Shown here: piece after piece, positions 16,270 through 25,602 of the stretch
Numbering within the stretch: position 1 is the first letter of the stretch
Layout: each line of letters begins with the position of its first letter
Assembly (NCBI GenBank): GCA_051011115.1
Contig: JBPCUN010000070.1
Location: 1 to 39,219 of the forward strand
Length of the DNA: 39,219 nt
Source: Profundicola sp051011115
Lineage (GTDB): Bacteria > Bacteroidota > Bacteroidia > Flavobacteriales > Weeksellaceae
Reading direction: 5' to 3'
Notes under the pieces: model-generated
Seen by the model: only the letters and a program-made list of their open reading frames with translations
The model's database searches: none
What the model was told of the DNA's origin: nothing
Translations under genes and position numbers: made by a program

Positions 16270-17040
16270 ATGAAAAATTTATTCATTCTATTCATTGCAT
16301 TTGGGCTAAACTTTCAAATGATTTATGCACAGCAGAATACTAAGTCAGATGAATTCGAAACAAAGAAAATCAATTTAGAAACATTTGATGCGGTTGAGGT
16401 ATCTCACGGTATCAACGTAGAAATTTACCATGCAAATGAGAACAGAGCAGAAATATCCTCTAACGATATGGATTATGTTAAAGTAAAAGTAAGCAATGGA
16501 ACACTTAAAATAGGTTATGATCTAAAAGCGAATTCTACTTTACAGGATTCAAAAACAAATATTAAAGTATTTGCAAGAAATATTCAAACATTAGAAGCGA
16601 ATTCATCAGGTGAAATTGAAGCAATAGATTTAATTTCTAATGAATCTATTGCTATCGACATAAGTTCTGCTGGTAGTATATCTGGAAATTTCAAGGCTGA
16701 AAATATACGCATTAATGGATCGTCTTCAGGAGATTTTAAAGGAACTATTGAAGCAAAAACGGTTGATATTAAAGCGAGTTCTGCAGTTGATATTGTTTGC
16801 AAGGGAACTACAGAGAATCTGAACATAAAAGCCAGTAGTTCTGCCGATGTTAATACAGAAAATTTAGAAGCCAAATTTGTAAAAGTAAAGGCCTCTTCTG
16901 CAAGTGATATAAAGGTATATGCTTCACATGAACTTCACGCCAAAGCCAATTCGGGTGCAGATATTCTATACTCAACCAACGATAATTTAAGCAAATTGGT
17001 AGTTAATTCTACTTCAGGTGGAGAAATCAAAGAGAAATAA
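16270..17040 (+). CDS. Secreted head-GIN (DUF2807) protein inside the efflux operon
   Basis: 256 residues with a signal peptide (MKNLFILFIAFGLNFQMIYAQ). The rest is a repetitive beta-helix-like domain in which short SS-x-D/E/S-I units recur: SSGEIEA, SSAGSISG, SSSGDFKG, SSAVDIVC, SSSADVNT, SSASDIKV, NSGADILY. This is the GIN/DUF2807 family, common in Bacteroidota, with no established biochemical role and sometimes described as a putative adhesin or autotransporter-like fold. It starts 6 bases after the adaptor and 27 before the ATPase, so it is co-transcribed. It could help assemble or sense the pump in the periplasm. That is inference. Confidence 0.88.
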   Translation: MKNLFILFIAFGLNFQMIYAQQNTKSDEFETKKINLETFDAVEVSHGINVEIYHANENRAEISSNDMDYVKVKVSNGTLKIGYDLKANSTLQDSKTNIKVFARNIQTLEANSSGEIEAIDLISNESIAIDISSAGSISGNFKAENIRINGSSSGDFKGTIEAKTVDIKASSAVDIVCKGTTENLNIKASSSADVNTENLEAKFVKVKASSASDIKVYASHELHAKANSGADILYSTNDNLSKLVVNSTSGGEIKEK

Positions 17041-17067
17041 TTATAAAATTCAAGTAATAAAAATATC

Positions 17068-17778
17068 ATGATAAAACTTACAGATTTAAGCAAAGTTTAC
17101 AAGACAGAAGAAGTACAAACCACAGCATTAAATAATATTAGTCTCAACATTAAACAAGGAGAATTTATTGCTATTATGGGTCCTTCTGGTTGTGGAAAAT
17201 CTACTTTACTCAATATTTTGGGTTTGTTGGATAAGGCGAGCAGTGGTTCTTATGAACTTTTAGGAACAGAAACCACTAAATTATCTACCAAAAGGAAATC
17301 TGATTTACGCAAGAAGAACATCGGCTTTATCTTTCAGAATTTTAATTTGATAGATGAATTATCGGTGTACGAAAACATAGAATTGCCTTTAATTTATAAT
17401 GGTGTTCCTTCTTCTGAAAGAAAAAAACGAGTAACCAATATCATGGAGAAAATAGGCATTGCACATCGGTTCAAGCATTATCCACAACAACTCTCTGGTG
17501 GTCAACAACAACGTGTGGCGGTGGCAAGAGCATTAGTCAATAATCCTCATTTAATTTTGGCTGATGAACCTACTGGTAATTTAGATAGTTCTAACGGGAA
17601 CGAGGTGATGAATCTGTTAGCAGAGCTTCATAAAGAAGGTTCTACCATAGTTATGGTTACGCACTCTTCTTACGATGCAGGATTTGCTTCTCGCATTGTA
17701 AACATGAAAGATGGAGAAATCTTTAGTGAAAAAGATACCGAACAACGCAAAGACGTCTTCACAGAATTGCCTCAATAA
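17068..17778 (+). CDS. ABC transporter ATP-binding protein, MacB/LolD type
   Basis: 236 residues, one complete nucleotide-binding domain. Walker A GPSGCGKST is at 38-46, the Q-loop at Q90, signature LSGGQQQRVAVARAL at 142-156, Walker B LILADEPTGNLDS at 162-174 and an H-loop histidine in MVTHSS. The sequence fits the MacB/LolD/FtsE group that drives mechanotransmission transporters rather than importers. The ATPase is separate from its permease, as is usual in Bacteroidota, and would pair with the FtsX-like permeases that follow. Confidence 0.95.
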   Translation: MIKLTDLSKVYKTEEVQTTALNNISLNIKQGEFIAIMGPSGCGKSTLLNILGLLDKASSGSYELLGTETTKLSTKRKSDLRKKNIGFIFQNFNLIDELSVYENIELPLIYNGVPSSERKKRVTNIMEKIGIAHRFKHYPQQLSGGQQQRVAVARALVNNPHLILADEPTGNLDSSNGNEVMNLLAELHKEGSTIVMVTHSSYDAGFASRIVNMKDGEIFSEKDTEQRKDVFTELPQ

Positions 17779-17822
17779 AAATAATACTTAAGTCATAACC
17801 TTAATCCTTATTATATGCTACG

Positions 17823-17883
17823 CAACTGGTTAAAAATCGCATTCATCAATTATAAAAAGAATTGGGTTTCTACCTTGATTAAT
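17823..17883 (+). repeat. 61-base identity shared with 20292-20352 (5' ends of permease genes)
   Basis: The 61 bases encoding NWLKIAFINYKKNWVSTLIN are identical in both permease genes, while the sequences diverge immediately after. It marks a tandem duplication with recent sequence exchange. Confidence 0.9.
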
Positions 17884-19908
17884 ATTTTGGGATTAACTTT
17901 AGGCTTTACTGCAGTAATTCTTGTGATTGCTCATTAGTCCGATGAAGCCAAATATGGAGACTGGAACCCGGAGAAGGACAAAATCTATTTTGCTCAACCA
18001 TATTATGAATCTTCCGCCCATTACGGAGGGAATTTATCCTATCCAATGGCAATCAATTTTGTGGATAACACGCCAGCCGTTGAATCTTTTTTAATGATTC
18101 AAAGCATATATTCTTCTTATAAAATGAATTTTGAGGATAATTCGGTTTTTGCCACTGACGGAGCAGAAACATCCGAGTTATTTTTTGATTATTTTCCCTA
18201 TCCAATTGTTGCAGGTAGTTATAAGGATGCAATTAATACTCCAAATAAAATTGCGATTTCAAAAGAATTGAGTAATCAATTATTTAATGACACCAATGCT
18301 GTTGGTAAAATCATTAAAATTGAACAGGATGCCTTTACTGTTAGTTTGGTATATGATTTTCCCGAGGGAAATAAACTCATTGCACCAAAATTTGTGATGT
18401 TATCTCCGTATTTAGAAAGTGATAAAGAAGAATGGGGAAACTTTAATTATAAGGTTTTATTCAAATTTATGCCAGGTGCTGATCTCACTAACATCAAAAA
18501 AGGATTCTATCAAAATGCTATTTTAAAAAGAGCACAATTATCAAGTGAAGACAGTAGTATTGATCAGTATCTAAGTTTGTACGGACCCAATGATGTAGAA
18601 TTCACCCCAATTGCAAAAACCAACCTACATAGCAAGGCTGCATTATTTAAGAAAACACCTATTAAAACATTAAGGATTTTATTGAGTATAGCACTCATCA
18701 TATTGAGTTTATCAGCTTTTAATGTGATTAACTTAAAAACCGCTCAGGCCTCACAAAGAGCCAAAGAAGTTGGGGTAAGAAAAGCTATTGGGGCGGATAA
18801 AAAGGATTTAATTATTCAGTTTTTATTAGAATCGTTTATTATCTGTCTATTTTCCTTTTTGTTATCGTTGCTTTTATTAGAATTGATACTACCAGCATTC
18901 AACCAATTTATGGGCAAAGAAATGGTGATATGGCAACGGGATTTCTTTATCTATGCCTTTTTAGTTTTGTTACTCATCAGTCTTATTGCTGGGCTTTTTC
19001 CGGCGCTATATATTTCTAATTTTAAACCTATTGCTACCTTAAAGGGTAATTTTAGCAGAAGTAAAAATGGAATTTGGCTTAGAAACACCATTTTGAGTTT
19101 ACAGATTATAATTTCGTCATTTTTTATCATCGGTGGCATTATCATTCATTTACAAGTGAATTATATAATGAACAAAGATTTAGGATTTAATGGGGAACAA
19201 ATTATCAATATATATTTTACAAATTCTAATGATGAGCAAGATGACTATAAAAAGTATGAAAAAGCCAAACAACTCATTTCTCAATTATCTGGAGTTAAAA
19301 ATGTAACCTATGGTGAGGCTATACCTCCAGGATATAGCAATAGTACTTCTAATATGGATTATTTGGACAATAGTATTCAGGCGCAACATGGTTCCATGGA
19401 TTTTGATTTTCTACAAACCATGGGCGTGGAGTTAATAAAAGGAAGATGGCTCTCTCCAGAATATAGTTCTGACACCATAAATACGGCTATGGTGAATGAG
19501 GCATTTATTCGTGAATTTGGTTGGACTTATGACGAAGCATTAACCAAAGCGTTTAACCCAGGTTTTGACTATAATACTTCCTATAAAATAGTTGGCGTGG
19601 TAAAAGATTATAACATTCGAGGGTTGGAATCTGATGTGAATCCAGTCGTATTTATTCATTATTTAGAAAGTGAATGGAAGCGTTACCATATGTCTAATTT
19701 GTTGGTCAAATTAAAAGACGATAATATAGAACAAACATTGGGTCAAATTGAATCTCTATGGCAAAATAAAATTGAACCTGGCTATCCTTTCGATTATTAT
19801 TTTATGGATAAAGAGTTTGCAAAAACCTTTAAAAAATATCAAAAGCAGAGAACGCTTTTTATAATCTTAAATGCAATTGTATTATTGGTTGCTTTATTAG
19901 GTTTATTC

Positions 19909-19964
19909 GCCCTATCCGCACTTATGATAGAGCAAAAATTAAAAACCGTAGCAATTAAGAAAAC
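19909..19964 (+). repeat. 56-base identity shared with 22366-22421 (3' parts of permease genes)
   Basis: Identical bases encode ALSALMIEQKLKTVAIKKT. The flanking 3' 330 bases are also nearly identical between the two genes, unlike the central extracellular-domain region. Confidence 0.9.
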
Positions 19965-20283
19965 TTTGGGTGCAAGTGATAAAACTCTGGTATTTGATTT
20001 AACCAAACAGTTTTTAATCATTACAACCATTGCGGTATTAATTTCTATACCAATCAGTTATTATTTTATGAATGAATGGCTAAAAGATTTTGCTTATCGC
20101 ATAGAAATGCCTTGGTGGCCTTATGTTTTGAGTCTTGTCATATTGCTCATTCTTACTTTCGCTGTAGTAAGTTTTAAAGCTTACAGAGCTACGCAGGTGA
20201 ATCTGATTCAATATTTGAAGTATGAATAAGCGCAGCAATGCTGTACAAATCCTATCATTTTTAATTCCTATAAATATATTCGC

Positions 20284-22686
20284 ATGTTAAACAACTGGTT
20301 AAAAATCGCATTCATCAATTATAAAAAGAATTGGGTTTCTACCTTGATTAATCTTTTAGGGTTAACAATGGGGTTAACAGGATTTATTCTCGTGATGTTA
20401 CATTGGAATGATGAAAAATCTTATGAAGATTGGAATCCCAATGCCCCTAACACCTACGTGATAGAAAATGGCGTAGGAGGTGATGTTTGGACGTTGACAC
20501 CTTTACCTCAATTATATACGGCAGAAGAGAACATCCCAGAAATTGATAAAATCACTTTTGTAGATGCTTTTAGCAAAAAAGTAAAGATTAGCCAAGGCAA
20601 CAAATATGCTTTTGCAGAAATTAAAACAGTTGGCGAAAACTTTTTAGATATTTTTCCCTTTAAAATAGTAGCGGGAGATAAAACCAATGCTTTTGTAGAT
20701 GATAAATCAATTTTTATATCAGAGGAAATTGCAACTGAACTTTTTGGTGATGCGTTTTACAACAAAATAGGAAAACCCCTGGATATTGATGGTAATAAAG
20801 CCATACTTAAAGGTGTTTATCAACTGCCAACCTCACATACAGATATGCGTCCAGGTATACTTGTACGGTCGAGCACGATAGAGGATAATAATGATTGGGG
20901 GAATTTTAATTATATGGGTTTTATCCAACTAAAAGATGGCACAAATAAGGACTTGGTTGTTGCAAAGTTGGAAAAAATCTTATTTAAGCATCGAGTAGAA
21001 ATTCCTGCCAAAGAAAAAGGCATTAGTGTAGAAGAGTTTATTGGAGATGAGGTATATGATAACAAAGTATATCTTACGCCTTTGGATAAATTCCATTTAG
21101 ACCAAAAAGGACAAACCTTTGGGGTTGAATCTAATCGAGGGAAGAAAAAAAGTATCTTCATTCTATTTGGGCTTTCCGTTCTTATTCTTTTACTCTCAGC
21201 GATAAACTTCATCAATCTTACCACTGCGCAAGCATCTCAACGCGCCAAGGAAGTTGGTGTGCGCAAAGCTTTGGGAACCACCAAAACTCAGCTCATTCTA
21301 CAGTTTATTTTGGAGACTTTCATCCTTTGTCTTTTAGCCTTAGGTCTTTGTTTTCTTTTGGTTGAACTTCTATTACCGACTTTCAATCAATTCTTAGGCA
21401 AAGACTTGAGCTTAAACCAGCCAACTGTAATGCTATATTCATTGATAATATTAATTTTCTTAGCGATGGTTTCTGGTCTGATTCCAGCTATTTATTTATC
21501 TAACTTTAAACCTATTAACACATTAAAAGGTAACTTCAGTAGAAGTAAAAATGGAATTTGGTTGCGCAATGGAATCTTGATGGTTCAGTTAATAATTTCT
21601 GCCTTGTTTGTAACCAGCACTATTATAGTGAACCAGCAAGTGAATTATATGATGCAGAAAGAATTAGGTTTTGATGGAGATCAAAGTATAACTATCTTTT
21701 TTCAAGGGGAATATGATGAGCCACAACTTAAGTATGAACAGTTCAAGCGAGGTTTAAAACAAATAAAAGGGGTGAAAGATATCACCTACTCGCAACAAGT
21801 ATTTGGTAATCATACCATGGGTTCATCTACAGCACATTATAAGGAATCCGATATTCAAAGTGAACACGGAGCAATTGATATCAACTTTATTAAATTTTAT
21901 GATATTGACATGGTTGAAGGACGTGATTTTGATCCGAAATTGGCTTCTGACACCTTAACCAGTACGATTGTGAATCAAGCTTTTGTTCGAGAAGCGGGAT
22001 TAAAGGATAATGAAATGATTGGTGAAAAAATAAATTATGCGGATACCATTGACTATACGGTGATTGGTGTTGTGGAAGATTTTCATATTCATAATTTGAA
22101 TGATAAGATTGAACCTATTGTCCTGACCAATTACAACAGAAATTGGATGCGTAATATACAAGTCAAATTAGATAGCCAAGATATTGATGGTACGTTGCAA
22201 AGAATAGAAACCTATTGGTCTAAGCATGCAGAACCTGGATACCCTTTTAACTATAGTTTTGTAAATGCTGATTTTGAAAAAACATTCAAGTCTGTTCAGC
22301 AACAGAAAACACTATTTAACATTCTGAATGGCGTGGTCTTGCTCGTAGCGCTTTTAGGTTTATTTGCCCTATCCGCACTTATGATAGAGCAAAAATTAAA
22401 AACCGTAGCAATTAAGAAAACATTGGGTGCAAGTGATAAAACCTTGGTGTTTGATTTAACCAAACAGTTTTTAATCATTACAACCATTGCAGTTCTGATT
22501 TCTATCCCACTCAGTTATTATTTTATGAACGAATGGCTACAAGATTTTGCTTATCGCATAGAAATGCCTTGGTGGCCTTATGTGTTGAGTCTCGTGGTCT
22601 TGCTTGCACTTACTTTCGCTGTAGTAAGTTTTAAAGCTTATCGAGCTACGCAGGTGAATTTGATTCAATATTTGAAGTATGAATAA
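20284..22686 (+). CDS. MacB-type ABC transporter permease (intact paralogue)
   Basis: 800 residues with two FtsX/MacB halves. TM1 is at about 15-38, and a large periplasmic MacB core domain follows (to about 280). Helices come next with ASQRAKEVGVRKALGTTK, then a second periplasmic domain (about 430-660). A final three-helix FtsX block begins GLFALSALMIEQKLKT. It should work with the ATPase at 17068 and the adaptor and TolC to move a substrate (peptide, lipid or drug) out of the periplasm by conformational pumping. It follows the broken paralogue by 54 bases. The 5' 61 bases and the 3' third match that copy almost exactly, while the middle has diverged. Confidence 0.93.
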   Translation: MLNNWLKIAFINYKKNWVSTLINLLGLTMGLTGFILVMLHWNDEKSYEDWNPNAPNTYVIENGVGGDVWTLTPLPQLYTAEENIPEIDKITFVDAFSKKVKISQGNKYAFAEIKTVGENFLDIFPFKIVAGDKTNAFVDDKSIFISEEIATELFGDAFYNKIGKPLDIDGNKAILKGVYQLPTSHTDMRPGILVRSSTIEDNNDWGNFNYMGFIQLKDGTNKDLVVAKLEKILFKHRVEIPAKEKGISVEEFIGDEVYDNKVYLTPLDKFHLDQKGQTFGVESNRGKKKSIFILFGLSVLILLLSAINFINLTTAQASQRAKEVGVRKALGTTKTQLILQFILETFILCLLALGLCFLLVELLLPTFNQFLGKDLSLNQPTVMLYSLIILIFLAMVSGLIPAIYLSNFKPINTLKGNFSRSKNGIWLRNGILMVQLIISALFVTSTIIVNQQVNYMMQKELGFDGDQSITIFFQGEYDEPQLKYEQFKRGLKQIKGVKDITYSQQVFGNHTMGSSTAHYKESDIQSEHGAIDINFIKFYDIDMVEGRDFDPKLASDTLTSTIVNQAFVREAGLKDNEMIGEKINYADTIDYTVIGVVEDFHIHNLNDKIEPIVLTNYNRNWMRNIQVKLDSQDIDGTLQRIETYWSKHAEPGYPFNYSFVNADFEKTFKSVQQQKTLFNILNGVVLLVALLGLFALSALMIEQKLKTVAIKKTLGASDKTLVFDLTKQFLIITTIAVLISIPLSYYFMNEWLQDFAYRIEMPWWPYVLSLVVLLALTFAVVSFKAYRATQVNLIQYLKYE
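20292..20352 (+). repeat. 61-base identity, second copy (partner 17823-17883)
   Basis: Second copy of the identical 5' coding segment described at 17823-17883. Confidence 0.9.
22366..22421 (+). repeat. 56-base identity, second copy (partner 19909-19964)
   Basis: Second copy of the identical 3' coding segment described at 19909-19964. Confidence 0.9.
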
Positions 22687-22719
22687 TCTAATTTTTAATG
22701 AAACTAAAATACAAACCTC

Positions 22720-24024
22720 ATGATACATATTTTGATTAGACTATTGCTGGCTTTGTTGTTATTGGTTGCTAGTATAGTGAAAGGACAAGAAACATGGACA
22801 TTGCAGGATTGCTTGGATTACACTTTACAAAATCATCCAAGCATTAAGCAAACAGCCATCGCAGCAAATAGTTCTGAATGGGAATTGAAACAATCCAAAG
22901 CCAATTTACTACCTACCGTAAATGCAGATATTAACCATAGTTATAGTTTGGGTTCTACCATCAACCCCAATACCAATGTGCGTGAACCATTGAACGTGCA
23001 ATATGACCAATTGACGATGACGGCAGGCATAGATTTGTTTGATTGGCAAAATTATTTGAATATAAAATTACAAAAAACACGCCGTGGTTCTTTTGTTTAT
23101 CGGTTAGAAGCCACCAAAAACCAAATCATCTTGGGGGTGGTTCAAAATTTTTATGCATATCAAAACGCGAAAGCTTGGCGTGAAGTCTTAGAATCTCAAT
23201 TATCTGGTATCGACGACCAAATCTCACGCACAGAAAAAGAAGTAGAAATTGGTATCCGTCCTAAAAGTGATATTTATGATATCAAGGCCAATATGGGTAA
23301 CATCCAAGAGCAATATATTGAGGCAGAAAAGCAAGTAAAATCTTCTAAATTAAATCTCTTGCAGTCAATGAATTTACAAGATAAAGGCGTAGAATTTGAC
23401 CTAAAGGATGATGCATTAGCATTGCTCAATTTTTCTACCGAGGATTTAGCACACATCGTAGAGAAACAACCACAAATTCAAACCATTCAAAAAGAAATTG
23501 AGGCAGCTGAACAACTTGTGCGTTTAAAAAAGGCTGGTGCTTTGCCTAAATTGACAGGCGTTTATCAATGGTCTACCTTTTATAGTAAAATATTGAATAG
23601 TGATGAGGCTACACCATTTACTGACCAATTAGATATAAACAAAAATCAATACATAGGTATTGGTTTACAGATCCCTATTTTTAATAAACTGCAAGTCAAA
23701 ACACAAACTGAATTGGCTATAAATGACAAAGAATATCAAGTTTTAATTTTAGAAAAAGAAAAACAAGCCACTTGGACTGCTATTCAACAAATAGTGAATG
23801 CTTATGAGAAATCGGTAGAAAAGTATGAATACATAAAAGGGAATTTCATCAATCAAAAGCTTTCCTTTGAACGTTCGCAAGAAAAGTTTAATGAAGGGTT
23901 AATAGACGCTTACACCTTTTTTATGATCAGAAATAATTGGCTAAATGCGAACTATAACATTATCCAAAGTAAAAATGAGGTGCTGATGCAACAAGCGTTG
24001 TTGAAGGTTTTTTGGGTGAAATGA
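22720..24024 (+). CDS. TolC-family outer membrane channel
   Basis: 434 residues. A signal peptide (about residues 1-22, ending VKGQ) precedes WTLQDCLDYTLQNHPSIKQ, the typical start of OEP/TolC proteins in Bacteroidota. Two long alpha-helical coiled-coil repeats and two short beta regions follow (for example QYIGIGLQIPIFNK). It is the last gene of the efflux operon, 33 bases after the second permease, and provides the exit duct. It ends 3 bases from the convergent DUF3307 gene, and no terminator hairpin is visible between them. Confidence 0.93.
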   Translation: MIHILIRLLLALLLLVASIVKGQETWTLQDCLDYTLQNHPSIKQTAIAANSSEWELKQSKANLLPTVNADINHSYSLGSTINPNTNVREPLNVQYDQLTMTAGIDLFDWQNYLNIKLQKTRRGSFVYRLEATKNQIILGVVQNFYAYQNAKAWREVLESQLSGIDDQISRTEKEVEIGIRPKSDIYDIKANMGNIQEQYIEAEKQVKSSKLNLLQSMNLQDKGVEFDLKDDALALLNFSTEDLAHIVEKQPQIQTIQKEIEAAEQLVRLKKAGALPKLTGVYQWSTFYSKILNSDEATPFTDQLDINKNQYIGIGLQIPIFNKLQVKTQTELAINDKEYQVLILEKEKQATWTAIQQIVNAYEKSVEKYEYIKGNFINQKLSFERSQEKFNEGLIDAYTFFMIRNNWLNANYNIIQSKNEVLMQQALLKVFWVK

Positions 24025-24027
24025 TGG

Positions 24028-24756
24028 TTAAATACCAATCAAATACTTAGTAATCAATGAAATTACAATGGCTGAAAAAAAGCTGATTAGTGTACCCACC
24101 AAAACATATTCCGTTTTCTTACGAGCATTTTTATCGGAGTCTTTGCTGATGCGCAAAATGGATTTACTAGCTAATAAAAAACCAATAGCACTATATTGAT
24201 TTAAAAGGATAAAAATAAAAATTAACAGACGTTCAAAAATCCCAATGTATTTTCCCGCATTTTTGAGACTGTCTGTGGGTGCTACTTTTTTCCTAAAAGG
24301 TTCTACAAATTTGCCAATCACAATACCGATTGGGGTGGTAAGTGTGATGATAGCAGTCGTCATAATCCACATGATTTGAATGTTTTCTGAACTTATATTC
24401 AAAGAAAAATCACCAACGTTTTGTTGTGTATAAAGCCATATTGCAATAATCACTAATAGATGAGCGATTTGATCTAGACTGAATAAAGTCATTGAACCAA
24501 CAATCTTCAATCGATCTAGTCGTAATTTAGTAAAATCTATAATACCGTGAGTCACAAATATGGTTAACGGGATCATCCAATCATCCCAATCCCCTACAAA
24601 TAAATAACTTAAAAAGGTAACAATACCAATATGCAACCAGAAATAAGGTGATTTAATTAATTTTTGTTTTTTTTGCTCTACCCAATGATTGGGTTGCAAA
24701 ATAAAATCCGCTATCACATGTGCTAGAAATAATTGAATGAGTATGGTGAAATCCAT
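24028..24756 (-). CDS. DUF3307 membrane protein, partner of SatD-like protein
   Basis: 242 residues and mostly hydrophobic, with about six membrane helices. The N-terminal block ILIQLFLAHVIADFILQPNHW and the nearby THGIIDFTKLRLDR are typical of DUF3307. The DF.LQ and H..ID polar residues within helices may form a site in the membrane. It starts one base after the SatD-like gene stops, so the two form a tight operon. DUF3307 genes are often found beside SatD-like genes (compare satD/satE of streptococci). No biochemical function is known. Confidence 0.85.
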   Translation of the reverse strand: MDFTILIQLFLAHVIADFILQPNHWVEQKKQKLIKSPYFWLHIGIVTFLSYLFVGDWDDWMIPLTIFVTHGIIDFTKLRLDRLKIVGSMTLFSLDQIAHLLVIIAIWLYTQQNVGDFSLNISSENIQIMWIMTTAIITLTTPIGIVIGKFVEPFRKKVAPTDSLKNAGKYIGIFERLLIFIFILLNQYSAIGFLLASKSILRISKDSDKNARKKTEYVLVGTLISFFSAIVISLITKYLIGI

Positions 24757-24757
24757 A

Positions 24758-25423
24758 TTACGAATTTATGGGGTTGGTTATTTCTTTGTAGCGAATAAGT
24801 AAAGCCTCAATTCCTGTCCAGCCAGCTCTCTTCTTTCTTTGGTTTACTGCTGGTTGAGAGATATTTAGTTGCTCTGCAATTTGGGTTTCATTCAGTCCTT
24901 TTAATAATAAATAGACGAGTTCTGCAGAAGTAATATTCCAGCCAGATAAGATAACTTCTAAAAGTTGAAAAGCGGTATCCAATTCACGGTTCCAATCATG
25001 ATTGGGTGTTTTAATGGCAAAAGTTCTTTTCTCTCTTTTCATCGTATCCAGAGTTCTACCAGAATAAATGAAAGCCTCACCTGTCGATTCATCCACCTTT
25101 ATTTTTTGATTTTCTATTGCGCCTAATCCTATCGCCATTCGGATATCAATGTCTGGATGTCGGCGTTTGTTATCATCTGTGAATGCGATTTGGGTAACCG
25201 TTGCCTTTAACATTAAAGCTAATCCAAGTGCATCACTAGCGTCTGACAAAACAATCTGCAACGCATCGCCCCTTTTAATTTTAAAATCTGGGCTAAGGTT
25301 ATTCGCTGTATTAATTTCTTTTTGCTCTTTAAGAAATTGTTTGAGACCATCCAATACCTCATCTGCTCGCTGTGGAGCGAGTTTGGAATATCCGATAATA
25401 TCTGCGCTAATCACTGCTTTCAT
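24758..25423 (-). CDS. SatD-like protein: cyclase-like core plus helix-turn-helix
   Basis: 221 residues. The first 140 resemble a class III nucleotide cyclase fold. SADIIGYS (7-14) sits where cyclases have FADIVGFT, with D8 as a possible metal ligand. RGDALQIVL (51-59) matches the GDG hairpin, with D53 as the second metal ligand. DIDIRMAIGLGAI (91-103) and GEAFIYSGRTLDTM (115-128) match later strands. By eye the usual catalytic asparagine is absent, so it may bind rather than cyclise a nucleotide. Residues 173-206 form a helix-turn-helix (NETQIAEQLNISQPAVNQRKKRAG). It is probably a self-regulator acting on the four dyads that start 4 bases upstream of its ATG. SatD family assignment is moderately sure. 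Confidence 0.82.
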   Translation of the reverse strand: MKAVISADIIGYSKLAPQRADEVLDGLKQFLKEQKEINTANNLSPDFKIKRGDALQIVLSDASDALGLALMLKATVTQIAFTDDNKRRHPDIDIRMAIGLGAIENQKIKVDESTGEAFIYSGRTLDTMKREKRTFAIKTPNHDWNRELDTAFQLLEVILSGWNITSAELVYLLLKGLNETQIAEQLNISQPAVNQRKKRAGWTGIEALLIRYKEITNPINS

Positions 25424-25426
25424 AAT

Positions 25427-25533
25427 TATAAGCCTATAGCCTTATAAAGACATGTTATAAGCCAGGATCCTTATATTAAACTAAAATAAGTCACCAGCCT
25501 TATAATTATCAAATATAAGTCTTGTGCCTTATA
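25427..25533 (-). repeat. Four 20-bp operator-like dyads at a 29-bp pitch
   Basis: TATAAG-N8-CTTATA occurs at 25427-25446, 25456-25475, 25485-25504 (first half AATAAG) and 25514-25533. The starts are exactly 29 bases apart each time. The eight inner bases are CCTATAGC, CCAGGATC, TCACCAGC and TCTTGTGC, sharing only YC at the left and C at the right. The 9-base linkers are unrelated. The array covers the whole region from -4 to -110 relative to the SatD-like start codon. It is most simply read as a cooperative operator for the helix-turn-helix protein encoded next to it. Confidence 0.85.
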
Positions 25534-25550
25534 TAAACAAATATTTTTTT

Positions 25551-25566
25551 GGGAAATTTAATTCCC
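25551..25566. repeat. Inverted repeat GGGAA/TTCCC between brnQ and the dyad array
   Basis: GGGAAATTTAATTCCC, preceded by seven T on the plus strand. It lacks a T-tract after it on the reverse strand, so it is not a standard terminator for the genes here. It could act as an operator or a weak hairpin in the SatD leader. Confidence 0.4.
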
Positions 25567-25602
25567 TTATTTACATAATGTTTCGGGAGCGATTATAACT
25601 TT

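Larger units (their letters stand above)
17815..20229 (+). pseudogene. MacB-type permease interrupted by an in-frame TAG
   Basis: From the ATG at 17815 the frame reads MLRNWLKIAFINYKKNWVST and stays in frame with the stop at 20229, giving 804 codons. Codon 41 (17935-17937) is TAG. The next gene has tryptophan at the matching place (LHWNDE versus AH-stop-SDE), so a single TGG to TAG change explains it. Everything downstream is intact: a periplasmic MacB core, then FtsX-type helices including SQRAKEVGVRKAIGA and a C-terminal block nearly identical to the next gene. Restarting at the ATG at 18046 would give 727 residues without the first membrane helix. Options are a recent pseudogene, suppression or readthrough, or a sequencing error. 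Confidence 0.8.

Noticed and set aside
25427..25533. CRISPR-like array
   Set aside because: The repeated units are palindromic 20-mers with variable centres and 9-base linkers, lying in a promoter region with no cas genes. They look like operators.
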